Shown: positions 18,001-30,342, counted from the stretch's first letter. The stretch: DNA of 58,765 nt from an uncultured Myxococcaceae bacterium (GCA_945952225.1 CAMFHP010000041.1:1-58765); one strand, 5' to 3'. Numbers and translations: made by a program. The notes: generated by a model from the sequence alone, not told the origin.

Positions 18001-18858
18001 CCCGAGTACGTCGACGCGCTCGCGGGATGGGGCGCGGCGCTCCTCGATCTGAACCGCGCGGAGCAGGGCGCGGAGGTGCTGCGTCAGGCGGTGCGGGCGC
18101 GTCCCGACCACGCCGATGCGGTGTGGCGGCTCGCGGGCGCGTACGAGCTGCTGGGCAAGTACGGCGAGGGGGCGGACATGTACCGTCGCTTCGCGAAGCT
18201 CCGTCCGCAGGCGGGTGAGGCGTGGCAGAAGCTCGGGCTGCTGTGCACGTACATCGACCGCTGGGACGAGGCCGTCGAGGCGCTCCGTGAGGCGGTGCGG
18301 CTGAAGCCCGACCTCGCGCACGCGCACTACGCCCTCGGCCTCGCGTACCGCCGCGTGGGAAGGGCCACCGACGCCATCGGTCACCTCGAGAACGCCGCGC
18401 GCCTCGCCCCGCAGGACGCGGCCATCCAGTCGGGCCTGGGCTTCGTGTACGCGGAGAACGGCAACGCCGACGCGGCGGTGGCGGCGTACTCCGAGGCCGT
18501 GAAGCTGCGCGCGGACGACATCGACGCGCACCTCGCCCTCGCGACGCTGCTGGAGCGCGCGGGCAAGCTCGACGACGCGTCGAAGTCGTTCCGTCGGGTG
18601 CTGCAATCGCAGCCCGAGAACACGATCGCGCAGAAGGGCCTGGGCACGGCCTACAAGAGCCTCGGGCGCTTTCGCGAGGCCATCGATCCGCTGCGCCGCG
18701 CGGCCAAGACGCTGCCGCAGGACGCGGCGCTCCAGTTCGACCTGGGCGAGTGCTACTTCCGCACGGGCAACTGGGACGCCGCGAACGAGGTGTGCCGTCA
18801 GCTCAAGCTGCTGAACAAGCCCCTCGCCGACAGGCTCTTCGACCTCATCAACGTGTGA
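15088..18858 (+). CDS. Giant tetratricopeptide-repeat protein
   Basis: The 1256-residue protein is built almost entirely of TPR helix pairs with a 34-residue period (AxxxLGxxYxxxGRxxEAxxxxxxAxRLxPDDA), room for about 35 repeats. There is no signal peptide, membrane segment or catalytic domain. Such a chain would form a long superhelix and act as a protein-binding scaffold in the cytoplasm; the partner is unknown. The ATG at 15088 (MDDRLEKTIENL) is preferred over an in-frame upstream ATG because repeats begin right after it and GGGAGG lies at 15069-15074, a rather long 13-base spacing. Only 10 bp separates its stop from the convergent lipoprotein gene. Confidence 0.88.
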   Translation: MDDRLEKTIENLKTALLVRPNDPFRRNQLGVAYRNANKFNDAIEQHRRAIALDPNFADAYYNLALVHAQREEWEPAVDNLRSAVRLKPDHAEAWYKLGQSLARQRAFADASQAYRTALRLRPDFTAATAEVGIVHVQANDYRDAVPFLERANEQRPGDGEILRHLAQAYHGVQRYPEAVRTFEHLFAVEMPAAEDLVRYGESLQAQNRLEDALLQWRRSIELDPNRAGAHRLMARLLTRLERFRDARGYWHELVRVAPDDAEGHAGLGVTNAALKNHVEAVTNFREAIRRRADDPMYYVGLGTACHAVGSMQESVEALEKATRLDPDCAPAYNVLCTVYKDLGRPREAAQAIRQAIRLKPYEPGFHFTLGQFEKELGNLRESEDAFKQATRLKDDFAAAQHQLGIVSAMLDKADAAAEAFKKATQLDPTLADAHYQLAEMYARMGRYVEAVESYRAASKIDGNHFEAVAHLGAAFQKMGRHDEAIEALRKALGLRNDDPDTLLLLGASYAALERHQDAATTYERAIKARPDKPEAYFALGLAYRKLKRPEQAVKVIQDAIRMRPNEAPLHAALGETFLAMERWQDAADAYEQAIWLNPDDITSQRNHGIALNKLGRGDDAIASLRRALERHPNDPEAMFNFGLACLQLNNPREAVTTLRDCVRVKPDHADAHHTLGLAQEAVGNLREAAEAHRQATLLRPEFTEAYEHLGAVYRALGQSQEALLAWRQVSRLKPDDAEAFVQIGALSRDMGRSQEAIERFKQALRMRPDDARTYTELGILYMKTGRAQEAVDALAQAIRLDPMHPLAYRTLGETYFASGLYNEAQDVFQRALRLDPNDGVSYRGYGSSLVALGHFEAAVPPLQEAIRIDPSNADSYRQLAQSLKTLDRLDEAATALKHAAELNPNEAPLRLALGETLRDLGRYVEAAEAFRACIGLDRNCAEAWYHLGKLYADAAQPAEAAQAFETATRIKPEYVDALAGWGAALLDLNRAEQGAEVLRQAVRARPDHADAVWRLAGAYELLGKYGEGADMYRRFAKLRPQAGEAWQKLGLLCTYIDRWDEAVEALREAVRLKPDLAHAHYALGLAYRRVGRATDAIGHLENAARLAPQDAAIQSGLGFVYAENGNADAAVAAYSEAVKLRADDIDAHLALATLLERAGKLDDASKSFRRVLQSQPENTIAQKGLGTAYKSLGRFREAIDPLRRAAKTLPQDAALQFDLGECYFRTGNWDAANEVCRQLKLLNKPLADRLFDLINV

Positions 18859-18868
18859 TCCCGCGCGC

Positions 18869-21514
18869 TCACGGCGCCCGCAGGCGCTCTTCGTCGAGCG
18901 AAGCGAAGCTCGCGGGCGTCACCGTGGGGCCGTAGTACGCGTTGAATTGCGCGGGGTACGGCGGGTTGCGCTGGTACGTCATGAGAAGGTCGTCGATGCC
19001 ATCGCCGTCGAGGTCACCCGCCGGACCGATGGCGCCGCCGTTGGGCGTGAACCTCCGCACCTCGAACAGACGCGCGCCGCCGCTCGCGCCCGACAGGCGC
19101 TCGGTCCACTCGCTGCTGTAGTGAAACATCACGTCGGCGAGGCCGTCGCCGTTCACGTCGCCCACGGCGAACGTTCGGTAGCTGATGGGCATCGCGTAGG
19201 GCGGCGGATATCCGCTCCACATCGTGACGCGCGTGGTCGTTGCGCTGCCGCGGGCGTGCGCAGACAGACGGTCGATGAACACGTCGACCTGCGGGGGCCA
19301 GATCACGCGTTGTGAGACGTTCGCGAAGTCGGCGCGGCCGTCTCCGTCGAGGTCGCCGACGGCGATCGAGTTGGTGAGGTGTACGCCGCTGACGGAGACG
19401 GGCGTCCACGCCCACGCGCGTACGAACGCTGCGAGCCCCGTGGGACCTCCCCAGGCGATCCACACGGAGCCGTCGCGATGGTCGTGCCATGCGACGTCGG
19501 CGTATCCATCACCGTCGACGTCGCCGCAGTCTTCGGGGGTCGCAGGCACCGGATCCGTGGCTGGAGGCATCGGCACCGCGAGGCGCTGCGCGGGCACCTC
19601 GGCGAGTCCCGCGAGGCTGCCCGGGTACACGTCGAGCGTCATGCCGCCTGCGCCGTCGTGATGCAGGGCCACGACGTCTTCGAAGCCGTCGCCGTGCAGG
19701 TCGCCCACCGACACGCTGCCAGGGATCACCGCGCCCACGACGTATCGGTGCGGCGAGAGTCCGTCGGCGCCGCCCGCGTACACGTTGGACGCGCGGTGGT
19801 CGGGCCACGCCGCGACGTCGCCGAAGCCGTCGCCGTTCACGTCGCCGAGAAAGACGGCGCTGTTCCCTTCGATCGCCTGCTGCATGCCGTCGAGGTCGCG
19901 CGCGTGGCCGTAGAGCGCCGCGCTGCGCCCCGTGAGACCGCGGGTGAGGTACGTGAGCACGTCGGCGCGTCCGTCGGCGTTGATGTCGTTCGTGGAGCGT
20001 CCGGTGCCGAGGCCGCCCGCGTCGCCGTCGAGCGCGGTCTCGACACGCAGCGGCCAGGTCGCGCTGCGGGTCTGCACCGCGCCGCCGTTGCGCGAGGCCG
20101 TCACGCGCCAGTACGACGTGCCTCGCGGGAGCGCCGAGGGCACACGCCACGACGTTCCGCGCACGCTCTCGGACGCGAGCACACGACGGCACGCGCGGTC
20201 GCCGCACACCTCGACGAGCACGGCGGACACGTCGGTGGGATGGGTCCATCGCAGCGTGGGGCGCGCGCCGAGGGCCACGCGCGTCGGCGAGGGCGCGAGC
20301 AGCCGCGGCGCCGGTTTGCAGAGCCCGCTCGCGCATCGATCGCCCGCGCGACACACCACGCCGCACGCGCCGCAGTTCGTGTCGTCGTCTTCGATCGAGA
20401 CGCAGCGCGCACCGCAGGTCACGCAGGGCGCCGCGCACACGCCGTCACGGCACACGCGACCGGGCGCGCACGCATAACCGCACGCGCCGCAGTGGGCCGG
20501 ATCACGTTGCAGATCGCGCTCGCAGCCGTTGAGCGGGCTCCCGTCGCAGTCGCCGTGCTGCTCGTCGCAGAGGAGCGTGCAGCGCCCGCGGAGGCAGCGT
20601 TGCGCGCCCACGCAGGCGTTGCCACAGGCGCCACAGTTCGCGCGGTCGACGTCGGTGTCGACGCATGACGAACCGCACGCCGCGCGTCCGTCGCTGCATG
20701 CGCAACGGCCCGCGACGCACCGCAGGTTCGTGGCGCACACGACGCCGCAGGCGCCGCAGTTCTGGCGATCGCTGCGGAGGTCGAGGCACTGTCCCGCGCA
20801 GTCGGAGAGGCCCGTGGGACAGGCGCAGCGACCGAGGGCGCAGACCTGTCCGGCGCGGCATCGGAGACCGCACGCGCCGCAGTTCGAGGGGTCGTCGGTG
20901 AGGGGCGTCTCGCAGCGGTCGTCTGCGTGGCCGTTGCAGTCCGCGGTGCCCGTCGCACACGGAGGCCCGCATCGCCCCGCCACGCAGGTCTCCCCTGCGG
21001 CGCAACGTTGACCGCACGCGCCACAGTGGAGGGCCGAGGTGCGCACGTCGGTCTCGCAGCCGTCGTCGGGGCGCAGGTTGCAGTCGCGCTGCGCGAGGCC
21101 GCACGCCTGGTAGCGACACACGCCGCCCACACACGGAATGCCTTCTGCGCAGCGGTTTCCGCACGCGCCACAGTTCGCGGGGTCGCGGTCGGGAACGGTC
21201 TCGCACCCGTCGGACGCGTTGAAGTTGCAATCCGCGGTGCCGGGCGCGCAGCGGTCGAGGCACACGCCGTTCACACAGGTCGAGGTGCCGCGGCACACGT
21301 TCTCGCAGTTGCCGCAGTGGGCGTTGTCGCGCTCGGCGTCGACGCACACGCCCTCGCACACGAGGCCGCCGCCGTCGCAGCGGAGGCGCACGGCGGCGTC
21401 GTCGCGGTCGTCGGCGTCGGGCCCCACGGTGCACCCGAGCGCGAGCACCCACAGCGCGGCGAGCGCGCGCAACACAGCAACGGGCGCGCACAGGCGCGCG
21501 ACGCGAGGTGGCAT
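18869..21514 (-). CDS. Lipoprotein with cysteine-rich modules and FG-GAP/VCBS propeller
   Basis: The 881-residue product has a lipoprotein signal ending in VLALGC (C28). About eight modules of roughly 43-48 residues follow (about 46-400), each with the core NCGACGxxC and eight cysteines. A short Fn3-like stretch (RPTLRWTHPTDVSAVLVEVCG) comes next. The C-terminal half has seven calcium-binding motifs of the type GDVNGDGFGDV, typical of FG-GAP or VCBS propellers. It is probably an exposed surface protein for adhesion or binding. It shares the module type with the 1872-residue protein at 40712. The ATG at 21514 gives the clean signal peptide. Confidence 0.85.
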   Translation of the reverse strand: MPPRVARLCAPVAVLRALAALWVLALGCTVGPDADDRDDAAVRLRCDGGGLVCEGVCVDAERDNAHCGNCENVCRGTSTCVNGVCLDRCAPGTADCNFNASDGCETVPDRDPANCGACGNRCAEGIPCVGGVCRYQACGLAQRDCNLRPDDGCETDVRTSALHCGACGQRCAAGETCVAGRCGPPCATGTADCNGHADDRCETPLTDDPSNCGACGLRCRAGQVCALGRCACPTGLSDCAGQCLDLRSDRQNCGACGVVCATNLRCVAGRCACSDGRAACGSSCVDTDVDRANCGACGNACVGAQRCLRGRCTLLCDEQHGDCDGSPLNGCERDLQRDPAHCGACGYACAPGRVCRDGVCAAPCVTCGARCVSIEDDDTNCGACGVVCRAGDRCASGLCKPAPRLLAPSPTRVALGARPTLRWTHPTDVSAVLVEVCGDRACRRVLASESVRGTSWRVPSALPRGTSYWRVTASRNGGAVQTRSATWPLRVETALDGDAGGLGTGRSTNDINADGRADVLTYLTRGLTGRSAALYGHARDLDGMQQAIEGNSAVFLGDVNGDGFGDVAAWPDHRASNVYAGGADGLSPHRYVVGAVIPGSVSVGDLHGDGFEDVVALHHDGAGGMTLDVYPGSLAGLAEVPAQRLAVPMPPATDPVPATPEDCGDVDGDGYADVAWHDHRDGSVWIAWGGPTGLAAFVRAWAWTPVSVSGVHLTNSIAVGDLDGDGRADFANVSQRVIWPPQVDVFIDRLSAHARGSATTTRVTMWSGYPPPYAMPISYRTFAVGDVNGDGLADVMFHYSSEWTERLSGASGGARLFEVRRFTPNGGAIGPAGDLDGDGIDDLLMTYQRNPPYPAQFNAYYGPTVTPASFASLDEERLRAP

Positions 21515-21654
21515 CGTCGAAGCTCCATTTCCCCAGCAGAGAGTTCGCGGGCTCTGTTGTCGGGGCGACGGTGGCCGTTCACGCGATCGGCGAGGTGCGC
21601 GCAAGGATGCGGAGACTGTTGCGGTCGCGCGGCACTTCACGCGAGACCACGGGG

Positions 21655-22395
21655 ATGAAGTTCAGTCCCGCGAACGCGATCGTCCGGCTGTGCATGCAGG
21701 CCATGGCCCTCGAAGACGGTGGGCAACGCGTCGAGGCCCGCGCGCTCGTTCTTCGCGCATGGAGCGACGCTTCCGATGACCACGAGCGCCTCCTCGCGGC
21801 CTACCACCTCGCGCGTCTCGACGACGACGCCGACCCGCTGCACTGGCCGACGGTGGCGCTCGACCTGGCCCGCGCGATCGACGACCCGGCGGTGCGCGCG
21901 GCCGTTCCGTGGCTCCACGAGCGCATCGCAGCGGTGCACGCGCGACGGAACGATCCCCACGCCGCCGAACAACACCGCGCGCTCGCGGCCTCGCACGAGC
22001 GCACGCCGCACGATCCGGGTCCCTTCTTTCACGGCACGCGCGCAGATCTGCGTGCGGGGGATCTGCTCACGGCGGGGAACCTCTCGAACTACGAAGACGG
22101 GCTCGTGATGAACCACATCTACTTCACCGCCCTCGTCGACGGCGCGGGGCTCGCCGCTGCGCTGTGCCGTGGTGACGCAACGGAGCGCGTGTACGTGGTC
22201 GAGCCCACGGGGATCTTCGAAGACGATCCCAACGTCACCAACGTGCGCTTTCCGGGCAATCCGACGCGCTCGTATCGCAGCGCGCATCCGCTGAAGGTCG
22301 TCGGCGAGGTGAGCGCGTGGGAGCGCCCCGCACCCGAGGTGATCGCGCGATGGCGTGCGCGTGCGGCCTCGCGCGCGGGCGAGATCGTCAACTGA
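21655..22395 (+). CDS. arr: Rifampin ADP-ribosyltransferase (Arr) with helical N-terminal extension
   Basis: Residues 123-222 match the Arr fold: FFHGTRADLRAGD, YFTA, VEPTGIFEDDPN and FPGNPTRSYRS. The spacing H126, Y156, D191 reproduces the 30/35-residue spacing of H19, Y49, D84 in mycobacterial Arr. Arr uses NAD+ to ADP-ribosylate the rifamycin ansa hydroxyl, inactivating the drug. Classic Arr is about 140 residues. Here about 120 extra N-terminal residues form a TPR-like helical domain. The ATG at 21655 follows a GGGG stretch; longer in-frame starts run into the divergent lipoprotein leader. Resistance activity is inferred, not shown. Confidence 0.88.
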   Translation: MKFSPANAIVRLCMQAMALEDGGQRVEARALVLRAWSDASDDHERLLAAYHLARLDDDADPLHWPTVALDLARAIDDPAVRAAVPWLHERIAAVHARRNDPHAAEQHRALAASHERTPHDPGPFFHGTRADLRAGDLLTAGNLSNYEDGLVMNHIYFTALVDGAGLAAALCRGDATERVYVVEPTGIFEDDPNVTNVRFPGNPTRSYRSAHPLKVVGEVSAWERPAPEVIARWRARAASRAGEIVN

Positions 22396-22441
22396 GCGCG
22401 CGGCGTTTGGCGGGGTGTGACGCTTCCTTGAGCGGCCCTGC

Positions 22442-23404
22442 GTGGGACGGTACAAGTCCGCGGTGCACGCCGTCTTCGCCGACCCCCGAACCGACTTCGT
22501 CTTCAAGCGGATCTTCGGCGCCGAGGGCCGCAAATCGCTGCTGATCGCGCTGCTCAACGACCTGCTGGAGTTCCACGGCGACCGCCGCATCGTCGACGTG
22601 CAGCACCTCACCGGCGAGCAGCACATCGACGTGTCGCAGCTGAAGCTCTCGATCGTCGACGTGAAGTGCACCGACGCGACGGGGCGGCGCTTCGTGGTCG
22701 AGATGCAGGTGCTGAAGGTCGAGGGCTTCGAGAAGCGCGTCGTCTACAACACCAGCAAGGCCTACGTGATGCAGCTCCGCAACGCCGAGGAGTACCCGAC
22801 GCTCTGCGACGTGTTCGGCGTCACGATCTGCAACTTCAACCTCTGGACCGAGCGCGATGAGCACGGTCACTTCAAGGTTCCGATGTTGAGCCGCTGGCGC
22901 ATGCAGGAGCAGCACAGCGGAGAGCGCGGTCTCCCTCAGGTGCAGTACGCGTTTCTCGAGCTGCCGAAGTACAGCGCGGGCGACGCGCCGGAGACGCTCA
23001 TCGACCGCTGGGCCTACTTCTTTCGCGAGGCCAAGAACCTGAACGTGGTGCCGCCGCCGCTGGCCGAAGCGCCCTTTCGCGACGCGCTGGAGGTCTCGCG
23101 CGCAGCGGGCTTCACGCCCGACGAGTGGGAGGCCTACGAGCGCGCCAAGATGGCCGAGCAGGACGCCCGCGGCGCCCTCGCACTCGAACGCCAGGAAGGA
23201 CGCGCCGAGGGACGCGTCGAGGGACGCGTCGAGGGCAGGATCGAGGGCACGCGTGAGGCGCTGCTGTTGCTCCTCGCGCATCGGGGCCTCGCGCTCACCG
23301 ACGGCCATCGCGCGACGGTCGCGGCGTGCGTGGATGGCGCGCTGCTCGATCGGTGGTTCCAGCGCGCGCTGACGGCGTCGTCGGCCGACGAGGTGTTCGC
23401 GTGA
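22442..23404 (+). CDS. Rpn-family PD-(D/E)XK nuclease/putative transposase
   Basis: The 320-residue protein matches the Rpn/PDDEXK_2 family (recombination-promoting nuclease): DPRTDFVFKRIFG at the N-terminus, then LLNDLLE and a nuclease core with IVDVKCTD...FVVEMQV supplying the D...ExQ residues. Family members cleave DNA and promote RecA-independent recombination. A short tandem EGRVEGRVEGRIEG stretch near residues 255-275 is typical of family C-termini. The start is GTG at 22442; a GTG at 22463 is also possible. No inverted repeats flank it. It overlaps the next gene by four bases (GTGA). Confidence 0.88.
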   Translation: MGRYKSAVHAVFADPRTDFVFKRIFGAEGRKSLLIALLNDLLEFHGDRRIVDVQHLTGEQHIDVSQLKLSIVDVKCTDATGRRFVVEMQVLKVEGFEKRVVYNTSKAYVMQLRNAEEYPTLCDVFGVTICNFNLWTERDEHGHFKVPMLSRWRMQEQHSGERGLPQVQYAFLELPKYSAGDAPETLIDRWAYFFREAKNLNVVPPPLAEAPFRDALEVSRAAGFTPDEWEAYERAKMAEQDARGALALERQEGRAEGRVEGRVEGRIEGTREALLLLLAHRGLALTDGHRATVAACVDGALLDRWFQRALTASSADEVFA

Positions 23405-24063
23405 GCGCGTCCGATCGTTCACCGCGCGACGGCGCCACGGGGGCGCTGACCTTCTGCCACAACGTCACCCTCGACGGCTGCGTCGACCACCGCGAGGGCA
23501 TCGCCGACGACGAGACGATGGCGTGGTTCACCGACCTGCTCGGCGGTGTCGGCGCCATGCTCTGGGGCCGCGTCACCTACGAGATGATGGCCTCGCACTG
23601 GCCCGCCGTCGCCCGCGGTGAGGTCGACGCGTCGCCCGCGATGCGCGCGTGGGCCGTGCGTCTCGAAGCGCTTCCGAAGTACGTCGTGTCGTCGGCGCGC
23701 ACCGACCTCTCGTGGCAGAACAGCCATCGGCTCGGCGGCGATCTGCACACGAGCGTGCAGCGCCTCAAAGAGGCGACCCCCGAGGGTGTTCTGCTCGGCT
23801 CCGGCACGCTCGCCGTCGCGCTCGATCGGCTCGATCTGATCGACGAGTATCGGCTGCTCGTGCATCCGAGGATCGTGGGGCACGGGCCCACGCTCTACGG
23901 TCGCGGACTGCTCACGACGCGGAACCTCACGCTCGTGTCGGCGGTTCCGTTTCGCAATGGCGTGGTCGCGATGCACTACCGTCGCGCGGTTGCGTCGAAG
24001 GCGCCCGTCGTCGGAGGATCGCGCGATGAAGGGCAACGTTCTGACCCGCGTGCTGGGGAGTGA
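23401..24063 (+). CDS. RibD C-terminal domain (dihydrofolate-reductase-like) protein
   Basis: The 220-residue product is a stand-alone RibD-C/DHFR-like reductase of the YyaP/YwjB group: a TLDGCVDH start motif, LLGGVGAMLWGRVTYEMM, and the late LIDEYRLLVHPRIVGHGPTLY signature. Such proteins probably use NADPH, but their substrates are mostly unknown. The GTG at 23401 overlaps the stop of the nuclease gene, indicating translational coupling. The last ~15 residues overlap the acetyltransferase gene in another frame. Confidence 0.87.
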   Translation: MSASDRSPRDGATGALTFCHNVTLDGCVDHREGIADDETMAWFTDLLGGVGAMLWGRVTYEMMASHWPAVARGEVDASPAMRAWAVRLEALPKYVVSSARTDLSWQNSHRLGGDLHTSVQRLKEATPEGVLLGSGTLAVALDRLDLIDEYRLLVHPRIVGHGPTLYGRGLLTTRNLTLVSAVPFRNGVVAMHYRRAVASKAPVVGGSRDEGQRSDPRAGE

Positions 24064-24526
24064 GGATGTCGCGGCGCTCCGGCAGATGCTCGACCTCTTC
24101 GCCGAGGCCTTTGACGACCCCGAGTCCTACCTGCGACACCCGCCCGACGACGCGTACCTCGCGGCGCTCCTCGCGCGCGACACCTTCGTCGCCGTCGCCT
24201 CGCTCTGCGAAGGAAGGGTCGTCGGCGGACTCGCGGGGTACGTGCTCCCGAAGTTCGAGCAGGCGCGCAGCGAGTTCTACATCTACGACCTCGCCGTGGC
24301 CGAGGCGTGTCGTCGGCAGGGCGTCGCGACCGCGATGATCGAGACCCTGCAGCACGTCGCCGCGGAGCGCGGGATCTACGTGATCTTCGTGCAGGCGGAC
24401 TACGGCGATGACCCCGCGGTGGCGCTCTACACGAAGCTCGGCACGCGCGAAGACGTGATGCATTTCGACATCGCGCCGCGCCGACGCGCAGCCTCCACGC
24501 CCGATGGAGGAACGAAGCGCGGATGA
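24026..24526 (+). CDS. GNAT acetyltransferase, AAC(3)-I-like
   Basis: The 166-residue protein closely follows aminoglycoside 3-N-acetyltransferase I: LDLFAEAFDDPESYLRHPPDD, KFEQARSEFYIYDLAVAE, then the acetyl-CoA loop RRQGVATAMIETL and YVIFVQADYGDDPAVALYTKLG. AAC(3)-I acetylates gentamicin-type aminoglycosides. Chromosomal homologues may act on other amines, so the resistance role is inference. The ATG at 24026 has GGAGGA at 24013-24018. It overlaps the RibD-like gene by 38 bp and the next gene by four (ATGA). Confidence 0.87.
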   Translation: MKGNVLTRVLGSEDVAALRQMLDLFAEAFDDPESYLRHPPDDAYLAALLARDTFVAVASLCEGRVVGGLAGYVLPKFEQARSEFYIYDLAVAEACRRQGVATAMIETLQHVAAERGIYVIFVQADYGDDPAVALYTKLGTREDVMHFDIAPRRRAASTPDGGTKRG

Positions 24527-24912
24527 CGTCGACGCTGCGCGGATCGTGTCAGTGCGGGGCGGTGCGCTTCACGGTGTCGCAGCCGCTCACCGAGGCGTCG
24601 GTGTGTCACTGCGTGCAGTGTCGCAAGCAGTCGGGGCACTGCTTCGCGTCGGCCAACGCGCCGAAGTCGGCGGTCGTCGTCGAGGGCGCCGAGGCGCTCA
24701 CCTGGTACACGTCGTCGGAGAAGGTGCGCCGCGGGTTCTGCGCGCGCTGCGGCTCGTGGCTCTTCTGGGAACCGCTGCGCCAGGACTGGACCTCCGTCGC
24801 ACTCGGCGCGATCGATGGACCCACCGGCGTCTCGCTCGAACGGCACATCTTCGTGTCGGAGAAGGGCGACTACTACCGCATCGCCGACGGGCTCCCGCAG
24901 CACGAGCGGTAG
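24523..24912 (+). CDS. GFA-family (glutathione-dependent formaldehyde-activating-like) protein
   Basis: The 129-residue protein has the family's zinc-binding cysteines: GSCQCGAVRF, CHCVQCRK and CARCGSWLF. The family includes Gfa and centromere-associated CENP-V. Most members are of unknown function, and true formaldehyde activation is doubtful. It is the last member of a tightly overlapping four-gene run (22442-24912). Confidence 0.87.
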   Translation: MTSTLRGSCQCGAVRFTVSQPLTEASVCHCVQCRKQSGHCFASANAPKSAVVVEGAEALTWYTSSEKVRRGFCARCGSWLFWEPLRQDWTSVALGAIDGPTGVSLERHIFVSEKGDYYRIADGLPQHER

Positions 24913-24985
24913 CGTCGCCTCGGGGCGGTGTGTGCGGTGCGCGCCGCGCTTGACCCGCGGATCGGGAGCGCGCTTCCATCCGCGC

Positions 24986-28811
<3,826 letters not shown>

Positions 28812-28880
28812 GGCGCGGCGGAGTATGCCCTCGCACACCGCGCCGCGGGAACCACGCATCGCGCCACGAAGCGCGCGTGC

Positions 28881-30236
28881 TCACATGCGAAGGGTGACGT
28901 TGGCGATCACACGGTCGTCGGTGCGACGGAGGTCGGGCCTCCACGCGGCGCGCGCGGCGTCGTCGACGGGCGGAACACCGTCGGGGCCCGTGATGCCCCC
29001 GCGGCCGCTGAAATACGGCTGATTCGCGGCGCGATGGGCGTACTCGACGCGCACGAGGAGCCACGGCGACGGACGCCAGTCGAAGGTCGCGGTGAGGCCC
29101 GCGCCGAGCCACGCGAAGGGGTTCTCGGCCGATCCGTTGCCGGGCAGGGTGTAGCCCGTCACCGCGGGCAGCGGGGTCACCACGGCGGCGCTCGCGTCGT
29201 AGTACACGTCGCCGCGGAGGGTGCTCATCAGCGTGCGCGTCCACTCGATGCGCGCGGAGAGCGCGGCGCCTGCCATGATGCCGCTCGGAGGCAGTCCGCG
29301 TGTGCCTGCGGCGGGTCCGCGGCGCTCGTAGCCGAGGTCACCGACGAGCGCGAAGGCGAGGCTCTGGAACCATCGGCGGTTGTGGTCGTGCCACACGCGG
29401 AGCATCGCGCTGTTGTCGCTGTAGAAGCGCACGGCGTCGGGGTCCGAGGGCTGGTCCTGCCCGGCGTATGCGAGGTGCGTGAGGGCGACGTTCTCCGAGG
29501 GGCGGCCGTGCACGCTGTAGCCGCCCGCGAGCGTCGATCCCCAGCGGCCGAAGGTCTGCCAGCCGTTCACCAGCCACGCCTCGATGCGGACGTTCTGCGA
29601 GGGATGGAGCTGCGCGCGAAGGCCCGTGAGGTAGTAGGGCGTGAAGTCGGAGAGGAAGGGGTGCGTGTAGCACCAGTTCTCCTGCGGCAGATAGCTGTCG
29701 AGGCCGATGTACGACGGGAACACGCCGGCTTCGAGGTTGAGCCCGTGGAGCAGGTGAAAGTGCCATCCCGCGGTGGCCTGCTTGAGGTACTGCAACGCGC
29801 GGCTCGCGAGGTAGAGCCCGCGCGCGGTGCTGCTGTCCTGCCCCTGCACGGCCTCGGTGGTCGAGCCGAACTGCACTTCGAGCCGTCCGATGGGACCGCC
29901 CGCGGGCGTGTCGATGCCGCTCAGTTCGAGCCCGAGGTACGCGAGGTTGATCCCGAGCTCGCCGTGGCGCGGCGCCGTGGTGCTCACGAAGATCGTCTCG
30001 TCGATGGGGCGCGCGAACTGCCACGCATAGAACGCATCGACGTAGAAGCTCGCGGTCACGGGGCCGAGGCGCAGCGGCGAGGCGGGCTGGTAGTTCGAAC
30101 CGTGCATCCAGGTGAAATCACCCACGGAGAACGGGGCCTCGCGCACGTCGAGGGGCGCGTCGGGCGGCGGGCTCTGCGCGAGGGCGACACGAGGCGCGAG
30201 GAGTGTGAGCGCGAAGAGGGAGCGGGCGAGGCGCAT
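28881..30236 (-). CDS. Outer-membrane porin-like beta-barrel protein
   Basis: The 451-residue product has a signal peptide (cut after VALA, before QSPPP). Regularly spaced amphipathic strands rich in aromatic residues follow, such as SFYVDAFYAWQFA, LGINLAYLGLELSG, LLVRVEYAHRAANQ and VIANVTLRM. The pattern fits a 16-18-strand barrel of the 'beta-barrel porin-2' kind, with an unusual C-terminal Met instead of Phe. Substrate unknown. It starts 106 bp from the neighbouring lipoprotein gene's stop, on the same strand. Confidence 0.75.
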   Translation of the reverse strand: MRLARSLFALTLLAPRVALAQSPPPDAPLDVREAPFSVGDFTWMHGSNYQPASPLRLGPVTASFYVDAFYAWQFARPIDETIFVSTTAPRHGELGINLAYLGLELSGIDTPAGGPIGRLEVQFGSTTEAVQGQDSSTARGLYLASRALQYLKQATAGWHFHLLHGLNLEAGVFPSYIGLDSYLPQENWCYTHPFLSDFTPYYLTGLRAQLHPSQNVRIEAWLVNGWQTFGRWGSTLAGGYSVHGRPSENVALTHLAYAGQDQPSDPDAVRFYSDNSAMLRVWHDHNRRWFQSLAFALVGDLGYERRGPAAGTRGLPPSGIMAGAALSARIEWTRTLMSTLRGDVYYDASAAVVTPLPAVTGYTLPGNGSAENPFAWLGAGLTATFDWRPSPWLLVRVEYAHRAANQPYFSGRGGITGPDGVPPVDDAARAAWRPDLRRTDDRVIANVTLRM

Positions 30237-30342
30237 CGGGAGATCCTTCGCCGCGCGGGGTACACCCGCCGTGCCGTGCGAGGGAACCGCGTTCTGCGTG
30301 CGCGCGTGTGACTTCCGTCGATGACCGCGTGTGCGCCGGCGC

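Noticed and set aside
14896..18606. A 1236-codon open frame antisense to the TPR gene
   Set aside because: It is the shadow of a high-GC repeat gene; the composition is Arg/Val/Glu-rich and no fold is seen.
22442..23404. Complete insertion sequence around the Rpn nuclease
   Set aside because: No terminal inverted repeats or target duplications are visible at its ends, and it is coupled to the next gene.
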